64,000 bases of DNA from Desulfuromonadales bacterium (GTDB taxonomy: Bacteria > Desulfobacterota > Desulfuromonadia > Desulfuromonadales > BM103), in contig JACZKE010000035.1 of assembly GCA_014860225.1 (NCBI GenBank), forward strand, positions 62,001-126,000. The letters run 5' to 3'. A program made the position numbers and the translations under genes. The notes below the pieces were generated by a model, which ran no database searches, had not been told where the DNA came from, and saw nothing but the letters and a program-made list of their open reading frames with translations. How positions within the stretch are numbered: position 1 is the stretch's first letter; every line of letters begins with the position of its first letter. This document shows positions 43,460-50,821 of the stretch, piece by piece.

Positions 43460-44194
43460 ATGAACAAAACTCAGAGAGTCCGATTTTTGAATCAACACGA
43501 TCAGTTTGAGAAATTCAGCCGTATGTGGCGAACACAATACTGTGCATCAGGCAAGACGATCTATTGCCGCGAAAACTGCGGCGGCTGCTGTCAACTGGCT
43601 GTGCATGCGACCTATCCTGAAGCCGTTGCTGTTGCAGAGGCCTTGACTGAATCACTGTCAAAGAGACTTTCAGGCTACATTGAACGCTTAAAAACCGCCC
43701 TGCCGGAATTGACCGATGTGAAGAGCTATCTCAAAGAACATCGCCAGGCAATCGGCCCTTGTCCGTTCCTGGACTCACGCGGATCTTGCTTGATTTACGC
43801 TATACGACCACTCTCTTGTCGAGCCTTGTTATCGACACGCCCGGCAGCGTGGTGTACAGTCGACTTTGCAAAACTGGACAACTGGGATAAGCAGGCCTAT
43901 GAAAGCGGCCTTGACCATCAGGTCGTTGCCTGGCCGACACATTATGTTGCTGCGACCCGGGACTTCGCGAGGACACTGGAAAAAACGCTGCTCGAATCGA
44001 TGCAGAGGGAACAGGGCTGGTCACTGTCAGGCAACTTTGCCGTAATGGTCTGGATTGAGAAGAACAACCGATTGGGCAGACGCAATAACGCAACGATACA
44101 ACAGGTTCGCGACATCCTGGCTGCCAGCGAACTCAACAACCCACTGCTGCTGAATTTCACCGACGGCAGCCAGAAGATGTCGGACTATCCATGA
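43460..44194 (+). CDS. YkgJ-family cysteine-cluster protein
   Basis: A 244-residue protein with the YkgJ-type metal-binding cysteine pattern: YCRENCGGCCQLAV near residue 36, then GPCPFLDSRGSCLIYAIRPLSCR near 96-118. Such proteins may bind zinc or an Fe-S cluster; function unknown. Start chosen at the ATG at 43460; a GTG eight codons earlier is possible. The last codons and the stop (reading SDYP) come from an ATGGATAGTCCG-family repeat in reverse orientation, so the C-terminus was formed by the repeat. Confidence 0.8.
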   Translation: MNKTQRVRFLNQHDQFEKFSRMWRTQYCASGKTIYCRENCGGCCQLAVHATYPEAVAVAEALTESLSKRLSGYIERLKTALPELTDVKSYLKEHRQAIGPCPFLDSRGSCLIYAIRPLSCRALLSTRPAAWCTVDFAKLDNWDKQAYESGLDHQVVAWPTHYVAATRDFARTLEKTLLESMQREQGWSLSGNFAVMVWIEKNNRLGRRNNATIQQVRDILAASELNNPLLLNFTDGSQKMSDYP

Positions 44195-44203
44195 ACAGGC
44201 TGC
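44178..44203. repeat. ATGGATAGTCCG-family repeat forming the end of the ykgJ-type gene
   Basis: TGTCGGACTATCCATGAACAGGCTGC matches, in reverse complement, the core of the glpD-terminator repeat (GCAGCC...TTCATGGATAGTCCGACA). The gene stop codon TGA lies inside it. Confidence 0.65.
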
Positions 44204-44304
44204 AAATTCAGCGGCTTGACCCGGATTGCAATTTTTCGCTTATGCCCGTATAGTCCGGCAACCTCCGCGAACGCAACGCTGGCAGAATAACTATCGAGGA
44301 AGAC

Positions 44305-44751
44305 ATGTTCGAACTTCATCCACGCCTGGCAGAAGACACACTGGCTGTCGGCGATTTCCCGCTCTGTCGCCTGCTGCTGATGAACGACGCCAGCTACCCC
44401 TGGTTCATACTGGTCCCGCGCCGTGCAGAGATCCGTGAAATTTTCGAGCTTGCGCGCCATGACCAGCAACAACTTCTTGATGAATCGTCACAGCTATCGC
44501 AGGTGCTGAACAAGGTTTTTCATGCCGACAAACTGAACATTGCCGCCCTGGGGAATATGGTCCCACAGCTGCACATCCATCATATCGTCCGTTATCAGAC
44601 AGATCAGGCGTGGCCGAATCCCGTCTGGGGTCTGTTCCCTGCTCAACCTTATACCGAGAGAGTCCGCCAGGAAACCTGTGCCGGTCTTCTCGATCATCTG
44701 ATTGACTTTATCCCCGACAAAAACTGTATTGTGGCTCCCGGAATCTGCTGA
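44305..44751 (+). CDS. HIT-family protein
   Basis: A 148-residue histidine-triad-fold protein. The nucleotide site MVPQLHIHHIVRY (about residues 91-103) carries an HxHxx triad reduced to HIHH, and the N-terminal DFPLCRLLLMNDASYPWFILVPRR matches the HIT domain of FHIT-like and bacterial HIT proteins. Probably a nucleotide hydrolase or transferase; the substrate is unknown. Start at the ATG at 44305, with GAGGA upstream. Confidence 0.85.
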   Translation: MFELHPRLAEDTLAVGDFPLCRLLLMNDASYPWFILVPRRAEIREIFELARHDQQQLLDESSQLSQVLNKVFHADKLNIAALGNMVPQLHIHHIVRYQTDQAWPNPVWGLFPAQPYTERVRQETCAGLLDHLIDFIPDKNCIVAPGIC

Positions 44752-44779
44752 ACAATCACCCTTCTCAAAGCAAGCATCC

Positions 44780-45343
44780 ATGAACATTGCTGATCCGAAA
44801 TATCTTGAGCACTTGCGAGACCTGCCCTCCGGTTATCTGCTCGATCTGCTCGCCGACAACGAGGACATCGACAAGGAATCGTTTTACTGGGTACTGCAGG
44901 AACGTGGCCTGACGCGAGAAGAACTTGACCAGAAACTGCAGCGCAGACGTAATTCAAACTGGCCACGGCCGTATAGGCTATGGACTGCAGCACGCTGGCT
45001 GACACTTTTTAACACCCTGGTCGTGACTTACTTCAACAGCACCAGTCTCTATCAACTGCTGCACAGTGACCACCCCTTCAGGGGCCCGCTGCTTTTCCTT
45101 TCGGTCGGCTGTATCCTGTGCGGATTTGTGGTCGGCTTCAAACTGACGACCCACCTTTATCAGGGAGACAGATCAATCCTTTACTGCGGATTTCCGGTCC
45201 CGGTAGGGTTCGTAGATTTACAGACAGGTCAGGAAATTCTTATAGGTAAAACCCCTATGATTTTACGCATGGCCGTGAACGCCCTGGTCGGTGTCAACCT
45301 CACTCTCTTCCCGCTTATCTTCATCTATATCATGATGGATTAA
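44780..45343 (+). CDS. Unknown membrane protein with two to four hydrophobic segments
   Basis: A 187-residue protein I do not recognise. A charged N-terminal helical part (LRDLPSGYLLDLLADNEDIDKESFYWVL, with LTREELDQKLQRRR) resembles a short SHOCT-like or protein-interaction helix pair. Hydrophobic segments follow (LFNTLVVTYFNSTSLYQLL, GPLLFLSVGCILCGFVVGF, and the C-terminal VNALVGVNLTLFPLIFIYIMM). The ATG is 28 bases after the HIT gene stop, so the two are probably co-transcribed. Repeat sequence follows immediately downstream. Confidence 0.6.
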   Translation: MNIADPKYLEHLRDLPSGYLLDLLADNEDIDKESFYWVLQERGLTREELDQKLQRRRNSNWPRPYRLWTAARWLTLFNTLVVTYFNSTSLYQLLHSDHPFRGPLLFLSVGCILCGFVVGFKLTTHLYQGDRSILYCGFPVPVGFVDLQTGQEILIGKTPMILRMAVNALVGVNLTLFPLIFIYIMMD

Positions 45344-45360
45344 TTCGTGCCCGTCCGAAA

Positions 45361-45400
45361 ACTCCAGACAACACAGGCACAGTATTCATCCGGAAAAGGG
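45361..45400. repeat. Remnant of the GACAACACxGGCACAGT repeat flank
   Basis: ACTCCAGACAACACAGGCACAGTATTC closely matches the bases leading into repeat copy A (ACTCCGGACAACACCGGCACAGTTTTC). The rest of the element is missing or decayed. Confidence 0.55.
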
Positions 45401-45516
45401 TCGTTACCGGACATTTCGTCATCTAAAGTTCTTCCCGGGAAAATGCAACCAGGCCCCAAACAGTTGACAGTGCCACGACGAGCAGGTAATACATGATGCA
45501 CTCGCAAAACTCATGG

Positions 45517-45643
45517 GATGGCTAAGCAAAAATTTCATCCTACAAGGCTTGGTGTTTTTTCAGGGGCGAAGGCATACATATGGTATGTCGAGGTCCTGAA
45601 AAAACGCCGTAACGCCGTAGGGTGGACTTTTTGCGACGCCATC
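45517..45643. repeat. 127-bp near-perfect inverted repeat upstream of hisI
   Basis: The ends GATGGCTAAGCAAAAA and TTTTTGCGACGCCATC are inverted copies, as are TCATCCTACAAGGC and GCCGTAGGGTGGA. Further in, TTTTTTCAGG pairs with CCTGAAAAAA and GGCATACA with TGGTATGTC at the apex. The whole element could fold into a single long hairpin. Elements with the GATGGC...GCAAAAAGT start are, from general recollection, repeated in Geobacter/Desulfuromonas-type genomes. It sits 40 bases upstream of the hisI start. Confidence 0.75.
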
Positions 45644-45682
45644 ATACATGACTTTTACAAATTCCCCGGGAGGTTAACAACT

Positions 45683-46063
45683 GTGATTAAGATTAATTTT
45701 GACAAGATGGGCGGCCTGATTCCCGCGATTATTCAGGACCATGAAAATGGTGAAGTACTGATGGTTGCTTTTATGGACGAGAAAACACTGGCCAACACGC
45801 TGCGCGATGGCAAGACCTGGTTTTACAGCCGCACCCGCAACAAGTACTGGATGAAAGGCGAGGAATCTGGCAACACCCAGGACGTCGTCGAAGTTCTCAC
45901 TGACTGCGATGCGGACACTGTTGTAATCAAGGTCAAGCAGAATGGCCCGGCTGCGTGCCATACCGGCAACCGCAGCTGTTTTTACGTGCGTTGGGAAGAC
46001 GGCCAGTGGGTTGAACATTCCAACCCCCTCTTTGATCCTGAGGAAGTCTACAAAAAGAAGTAA
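45683..46063 (+). CDS. hisI: Phosphoribosyl-AMP cyclohydrolase
   Basis: A 126-residue zinc enzyme opening the purine ring of PRAMP in histidine synthesis. Motifs: [18 protein letters not shown] near residue 21, [19 protein letters not shown] near 48, the metal-binding DCDADT near 75, and the cysteine ligands around [10 protein letters not shown] near 93. It lacks the HisE domain. GTG at 45683 with GGGAGG at nine bases is chosen; the ORF track start at 45518 would translate the inverted repeat. Confidence 0.95.
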   Translation: MIKINFDKMGGLIPAIIQDHENGEVLMVAFMDEKTLANTLRDGKTWFYSRTRNKYWMKGEESGNTQDVVEVLTDCDADTVVIKVKQNGPAACHTGNRSCFYVRWEDGQWVEHSNPLFDPEEVYKKK

Positions 46064-46069
46064 TTTTTT

Positions 46070-46155
46070 GCCACTGAGGCAGAAAGACGCTGAGTCAAAA
46101 CAAAGCCCATGGATATGCATTAAGGGTTTTCTCCGTACCTCTGTGTCTCCGTGGC
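46070..46155. repeat. GCCACTGAGGCA...CTGTGTCTCCGTGGC palindromic repeat between hisI and hisG
   Basis: GCCACTGAGG-type left arm and CTCTGTGTCTCCGTGGC right arm pair imperfectly over about 20 bases around a loop of about 45. It belongs to the same broad class as 2383-2431. The hisI-hisG transcript would carry it as an intercistronic hairpin. Confidence 0.6.
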
Positions 46156-46179
46156 CATAGCCCTTACTGAGGTTTATTC

Positions 46180-47055
46180 ATGGCAAACGAACTGAAACTC
46201 GGACTTCCAAAAGGAAGTCTCGAAGAGGCAACCATAGAACTCTTTGCAAAGGCCGGCTGGAAGATCAAAACATCTTCGCGCAGCTACTTTCCCTCCAGCG
46301 ATGACGATGAGCTGAAATGCAGCCTGCTGCGTCCCCAGGAAATGGCCAAGGTTCTTGAGCGCGGCAAGCTTGATGTCGGCATCGCCGGGCGCGACTGGGT
46401 CAGGGAAAATGATTCAGACGTCATCGAAGTCGGAGAGATGGTTTACTCCAAGGTTTCGCGACGACCGGCGCGTTGGGTGCTGGTGGTCGGGCCAGACTCC
46501 AAGGTTGAAAAACCGGAAGATCTTGCAGGCGCCACCATCTCAACTGAACTGGTCGGATTCACCAAACGCTTCTTTGCCGAGCGCAACATTCCGGTCGAAG
46601 TCGAATTCTCCTGGGGTGCGACCGAAGCAAAAATCCTCAAGGGCCTGTGTGACGCCATTGTCGAGGTCACGGAAACCGGCTCAACAATCAAGGCCAACAA
46701 TCTGCGGATCGTCTGTGAACTGATGGAATCAGTCCCTGTGCTGATTGCCAACAAGGATGCCTGGGCAGATCCATGGAAACGTGCCAAGATTGAACGTATC
46801 TATACAATGCTGCAGTCTGCTCTACGTGCAGAGGGAATGGTCGGCCTGAAGATGAATGCACCAGGAGACAAGATTGAAGAAATCATCAAGCTCCTGCCGA
46901 GCCTCAACCGCCCTACGATTGCACATCTTTACAAATCTGACTGGGTTTCAATTGAGACGATTATGCCGGAAGCAGAGGTACGCAAGATCGTTCCTGAACT
47001 GATGAATCAGGGAGCTGAAGGGATTGTTGAGTACCCGCTCAACAAAATCATCTGA
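46180..47055 (+). CDS. hisG: ATP phosphoribosyltransferase, long form
   Basis: A 291-residue enzyme committing ATP and PRPP to histidine synthesis. The start [35 protein letters not shown] near 66, and the phosphoribosyl-binding [17 protein letters not shown] near 165 are typical. The C-terminal 75 residues ([28 protein letters not shown]) form the ACT-like regulatory domain of long HisG, so feedback by histidine is expected and HisZ is not needed. hisI and hisG are apart from other his genes here. Confidence 0.94.
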   Translation: MANELKLGLPKGSLEEATIELFAKAGWKIKTSSRSYFPSSDDDELKCSLLRPQEMAKVLERGKLDVGIAGRDWVRENDSDVIEVGEMVYSKVSRRPARWVLVVGPDSKVEKPEDLAGATISTELVGFTKRFFAERNIPVEVEFSWGATEAKILKGLCDAIVEVTETGSTIKANNLRIVCELMESVPVLIANKDAWADPWKRAKIERIYTMLQSALRAEGMVGLKMNAPGDKIEEIIKLLPSLNRPTIAHLYKSDWVSIETIMPEAEVRKIVPELMNQGAEGIVEYPLNKII

Positions 47056-47194
47056 TTCGTGTTTCAAAAAAAGGCGGCAAATCGATTTTTACGTATTTGA
47101 TCACTATTATTTTGAGATGATTTTGAGAACCTTGCTGTATGATTCATTATCTTCTGGGGCTTTCAACAAGTACGGCTGTAAAGAGGTACAAACC

Positions 47195-47389
47195 ATGACG
47201 ATCCAGGTGGAATTGACAGACGGAACCCGCTGCAGGGTGGTCCCGAAAGGACTGGACCTGCTGCTGCGCCAAAACCTGGTGAAACGCTTTCGCCGTTCTG
47301 CCGGTTGGGTGGTCGTTGGCAAGGATCAGATTCGCCATTCGAACCGAGTTGTCGGCTATGATGGCCAGGAGCGCAGAACGGCATCCTGA
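47195..47389 (+). CDS. Small conserved protein, GSU3473-like
   Basis: A 64-residue protein: MTIQVELTDGTRCRVV then LDLLLRQNLVKRFRRSAGWVVVG. I associate this pattern (TDGTxCxV, KxFRRSxGWV) with a small Geobacter family sometimes named after GSU3473; this is from memory. No known function. AAGAGG ribosome-binding site eight bases before the ATG, and a strong terminator after the gene. Confidence 0.7.
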   Translation: MTIQVELTDGTRCRVVPKGLDLLLRQNLVKRFRRSAGWVVVGKDQIRHSNRVVGYDGQERRTAS

Positions 47390-47427
47390 TATTTTTTAAT
47401 AACTCCTTATCACTTCTCAAAAGGATG

Positions 47428-47459
47428 CGGGCGCATTGTTCAATGCGCCCGTATTTTTT
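47428..47459 (+). terminator. Terminator after the GSU3473-like gene
   Basis: CGGGCGCATTG-TT-CAATGCGCCCG stem followed by TATTTTTT. Confidence 0.9.
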
Positions 47460-47551
47460 AACCGGTCTTCGACAAAGCACCGACAATTCCTCCTTGCAGT
47501 ATTAACATATCATGATTAAACTACATCAACCTCAAAGGAGACAGAGTCGAC

Positions 47552-48505
47552 TTGCCCAAAAACCTTTCACAAAGATCATCTTTTCAGTTGTTTCTATGGG
47601 GATTACTTCTGATCCCTTCTGCTATTATAGCAGAAGCGGTTCTCACTGCAGTTCTCTTCGACGAAGGGAGCATAAGAGAGCAATTGTTCTCACCCTCTAA
47701 TCACGCGTTATCCCTTCGCATTCTTTTCAGCATTTTCATCATTGCATCTATCTATCTGGGCATGCACTATTTGGCAAACATTGCCAAGAAGGAAGGCCTC
47801 CTGCAGCAAAGCAACAAAGACCTGCAGATGGTCAGGCAGGACCTGGAAGAATTTCATGACGATATGTTGCGACAATTACGCAACACTTCAGCGCAACTGA
47901 CAACCTCCGTCGACATGCTCAAAACTCAGTGCGATCAGGATGTTGGCGAAAAAACCCGATTCTTCCTGGAAAATGTTCGCAGCACCAGCGCCAGGCTGAA
48001 TGAACTGCTTGAGATCAGTCTGGTGCTTACCGAACTTCCCTCCGGTGAACCACAGCGTGCACTTGTCAAACTCGACCAACTGGCCCTTGATATAGGCGAA
48101 GAGTTAAAAAGCAATCAACCCGACAGACAGATCGAATTCAAGATTCAACCCTGGATAACCGCTTGGTGCGATCAAAAGATGCTGCGTCGGGTTATTTACA
48201 ATTTATTCTGCAATGCCATGGACTTCATCCCTCAGTCTCGCAAGGGACAAATCGAACTCGGCATGTTTCACAGAAACGGCCAGAAAGTCTTTTTTGTCCG
48301 CGACAACGGTACAGGGTTCAGCGCCGCACAGGCAAATCGGCTCTTCGATGCATTTCGAGACAGTTCACAAGATTCAGACCTGCCCAAAGACAGCATCAGG
48401 CTGGCAAGCGCCAGGCGCATCATCCGCAGACACGGAGGACGAATCTGGGCAGAAGGGATTCAAGACGCTGGTGGAACGATTTATTTTACCTGTGATGAGA
48501 ACTGA
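47552..48505 (+). CDS. Membrane-bound sensor histidine kinase-like protein
   Basis: A 317-residue protein. Two N-terminal membrane segments (LFLWGLLLIPSAIIAEAVLTAVLF about 13-36 and LRILFSIFIIASIYLGMHYLA about 55-75) are followed by a coiled coil and a divergent dimerisation helix EEFHDDMLRQLRNTSAQLTT, where the usual HD-LR-PL pattern is degenerate. The ATPase domain has NLFCNAMDFIPQSRKGQIELGM (N box), VRDNGTGFSAAQ (G1) and a poor second G box (RLASARRIIRRHGG). It may be a weak or degenerate kinase. TTG start with AAAGGAGA further upstream. No regulator is adjacent. Confidence 0.78.
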   Translation: MPKNLSQRSSFQLFLWGLLLIPSAIIAEAVLTAVLFDEGSIREQLFSPSNHALSLRILFSIFIIASIYLGMHYLANIAKKEGLLQQSNKDLQMVRQDLEEFHDDMLRQLRNTSAQLTTSVDMLKTQCDQDVGEKTRFFLENVRSTSARLNELLEISLVLTELPSGEPQRALVKLDQLALDIGEELKSNQPDRQIEFKIQPWITAWCDQKMLRRVIYNLFCNAMDFIPQSRKGQIELGMFHRNGQKVFFVRDNGTGFSAAQANRLFDAFRDSSQDSDLPKDSIRLASARRIIRRHGGRIWAEGIQDAGGTIYFTCDEN

Positions 48506-48759
48506 CAACGACCTCTGGACAGATGTGCCGCTCAAAGGATATCCTCCGACCATCGATCATTAGCCATTCCTGTCTGGAACCTCGGGATAGTACAAATGCC
48601 GTTTCCGATCTGGAAACGAACAATTTTTCGCAAGGTCAAGGAAATCAAGGGTTTGAGCGGAGGCGTAGTCCTTTACGTCGCACAATCAAATCCGCCGATT
48701 GACGCAGAGATTGCGGAAAAGGGCCGTTTCCAGATCGGAAACTAACTACGGAGGAAACA
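48506..48759. other. Intergenic region holding repeat copy B
   Basis: 254 bases between the kinase-like gene and the DUF1847 gene. More than half is the repeat element at 48601-48742; no gene is seen. Confidence 0.6.
48601..48742 (+). repeat. Copy B of the ~142-bp terminal-inverted-repeat element
   Basis: Starts GTTTCCGATCTGGAAAC and ends GTTTCCAGATCGGAAAC, exact inverted 17-base termini. The interior matches copy A (1312-1452) closely, especially over GAGCGGAGGCGTAGTCC and CAATCAAATCCGCCGATTG. It ends 17 bases before the ATG of the DUF1847 gene, directly next to its GGAGG ribosome-binding site. Confidence 0.8.
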
Positions 48760-49518
48760 ATGTCGCAATCAAAATCGGCCAAACCGCAACACTCCTGTTC
48801 AAGTTGCAGTTCGATCTGGCAAAAACAAGGCACCACCAATTGTTGGAGCGCCCCGGACAGCAAACCCGCCAGACCAGTTTACTGCCCTTCAGAACCTTAT
48901 GCAGAGATAATTGACGATTCCTTTCTTCAGTACCAGGGAGACGATTCTGATGCCCGCCTGGCACGCGTTGCGGCCAAAGTCGAGGGGCTCTGCTACCAGC
49001 CGGTTCCCGGCTCAGACGCGGTCAACGCTCGCTGGACCCGGGTTGAAGACATGATTGCACTGGCACGGTTGATGGGCTACAAAAAGATCGGCATCGCCAC
49101 TTGTATTGGCCTGCTCGAGGAGTGCAGCCGATTGAGCGACATTCTGCGCGCGCAGGGGATGCAGCCTTTTTCAGCCTGTTGTAAAGCCGGCAGCATCGAC
49201 AAAATGGCGCTCAACCTGAAAGAAGAGGACAAGGTAAGGCCGGGCACTTTTGAGCCGGCTTGCAACCCGATCGCCCAGGCACGTATCCTGAATGCCGAAG
49301 GAATGGAGATGAATATCATTATGGGGTTGTGCGTTGGCCACGATATGCTCTTCAACAAATACTCAGAAGCGCCGGTCACCACGCTGGTAGTCAAGGACCG
49401 TGTCACCGGCCACAATCCGGCGGCCGTCCTGTACGGGCAGAATTTCTACTATAAACGCCTGCAGAAACAGCCGGTGATGAGCGATGATGAAGTTGTCGGG
49501 CATCAGGCTGATATTTAA
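48760..49518 (+). CDS. DUF1847-family cysteine-rich protein
   Basis: A 252-residue cytoplasmic protein of the DUF1847 family. Cysteine motifs: HSCSSCSSIWQK (about residue 11) at the start, ATCIGLLEECSRL near 114, FSACCKAGS near 138, EPACNPIAQA near 168 and GLCVGHD near 189. The AGMEMNIIMGLCVGHDMLF-type segment and the paired cysteines suggest a metal cluster. Function unknown; found mainly in anaerobes. GGAGG eight bases before the ATG. Confidence 0.85.
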   Translation: MSQSKSAKPQHSCSSCSSIWQKQGTTNCWSAPDSKPARPVYCPSEPYAEIIDDSFLQYQGDDSDARLARVAAKVEGLCYQPVPGSDAVNARWTRVEDMIALARLMGYKKIGIATCIGLLEECSRLSDILRAQGMQPFSACCKAGSIDKMALNLKEEDKVRPGTFEPACNPIAQARILNAEGMEMNIIMGLCVGHDMLFNKYSEAPVTTLVVKDRVTGHNPAAVLYGQNFYYKRLQKQPVMSDDEVVGHQADI

Positions 49519-49562
49519 AACCGAAAAAGTTTAACTGAACATCACCGACGCATAACAACATC

Positions 49563-49590
49563 AGGGGGACGAAAGATATTTCGTCCCCCT
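49563..49590. terminator. Bidirectional terminator between the DUF1847 and quinone oxidoreductase genes
   Basis: AGGGGGACGAAA-GATA-TTTCGTCCCCCT, a 12-bp perfect stem between two convergent genes. Confidence 0.8.
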
Positions 49591-49613
49591 GTTGCATTTT
49601 CATACCTTGCCGG

Positions 49614-50591
49614 TCAAGGAATCAACACTGTCGAACCTGTGGTTTTCCTGGCTTCGAGATCCCGGTGCGCCTGCGCGGCCTCGCTGAGGGGGTATGTCTG
49701 TTTGACTTCAATTTTCACGGCACCGGATTGGACAACCTCGAACAACTCTGCAGCGCTGGCAAGCAGGTCATCACGTCTGGCCGTATAGGTCATCAGCGTC
49801 GGCCGGGTCAAAAAAAGCGAGCCCTTGGCAGCCAGCAAACCGGGATCAAATGGTCCAACAGGTCCGGATGCCTGGCCGAAGCTGACCAGCATGCCCAACG
49901 GTCGAAGACAATCAAGCGATTTTATAAAAGTATCCCTGCCGACCGAATCGTACACGACTGCGACCCCTTCGTCAGCGGTGATCTCCCTGACCCTGGCCAC
50001 CCAGTCCTCTTCACGGTAGAGCAACGGATAGTCACAGCCGTGCGCCTTGGCAAGCTCCGCCTTTTCGCGACTGCCGACCGTACCGATCACTGTCGCACCG
50101 ATATGTTTGGCCCATTGGCAGGCGATCAAGCCAACGCCGCCGGCCGCTGCATGGAAAAGAACCGTGTCACCCTTCTTGACGTGAAAGGTTCTGCGCAACA
50201 GGTATTGCGCCGTCATCCCTTGCAGCATCATGCCGGCGGCCTGTTGATCACTAATGGCATCCGGGATTTTCACCAGGCGGTGGGCCGGCATTAAACGCTC
50301 TTCGGCGTAAGCCCCCGGCGGCAGGCCGGCATATGCAACGCGATCACCCGGGGAGAAATCATCAACGCCCTCACCCGTTGCAACCACAGTACCTGCGGCT
50401 TCCATCCCTGGAGTTGCCGGCAGCTCACCCAAAGGGTAGAGACCGGTGCGATGATAGATGTCGATGAAGTTCAAGCCAACAGCAGTCTGACGGAGATGAA
50501 CTTCACCCGGCCCCGGCTTGCCGATTTTAACCTCCTCCCAGCACATGACTTCAGGACCACCCGTCTCATACAGACGAATTGCTTTACTCAT
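49614..50591 (-). CDS. qor: Quinone oxidoreductase (MDR, zeta-crystallin type)
   Basis: A 325-residue NADPH-dependent oxidoreductase of the zinc-independent medium-chain family. GPGEVHLRQTAVGLNFIDIYHRTGLYPL near residue 28, ATPGMEAAGTVVATGEGVDDFSPGDRVAYAG near 60, and the cofactor-binding LFHAAAGGVGLIACQWAKHIGATVIGTVGS near 145 match E. coli Qor. It likely reduces quinones or alpha,beta-unsaturated ketones. Start moved to the ATG at 50591 (AGGGAGA-like site) from the longer frame. Confidence 0.92.
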   Translation of the reverse strand: MSKAIRLYETGGPEVMCWEEVKIGKPGPGEVHLRQTAVGLNFIDIYHRTGLYPLGELPATPGMEAAGTVVATGEGVDDFSPGDRVAYAGLPPGAYAEERLMPAHRLVKIPDAISDQQAAGMMLQGMTAQYLLRRTFHVKKGDTVLFHAAAGGVGLIACQWAKHIGATVIGTVGSREKAELAKAHGCDYPLLYREEDWVARVREITADEGVAVVYDSVGRDTFIKSLDCLRPLGMLVSFGQASGPVGPFDPGLLAAKGSLFLTRPTLMTYTARRDDLLASAAELFEVVQSGAVKIEVKQTYPLSEAAQAHRDLEARKTTGSTVLIP

Positions 50592-50821
50592 TATAATATT
50601 TCTCCCATTTAGATTCAGATAACAACTTAACATCCTCGCTGCGATCGTCAAGCAGTTAAAACAGTCAAACACCTGGAAACATTGTTATGCAGTCATTGAC
50701 AACCCAGTACTTTCAGGCGATAGTTACTGAGTCTATTAATGGTTACTTATCAGGAGCGGCCTGGGCTGTATTGATTCAGGCTGCGAAGAGAATGTCACTC
50801 TACACGCAAGGAGGAGAAGCA

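Noticed and set aside
45518-45682. N-terminal extension of HisI
   Set aside because: Would translate a 127-bp inverted repeat; the normal 126-residue HisI begins at the GTG at 45683 with a good ribosome-binding site.
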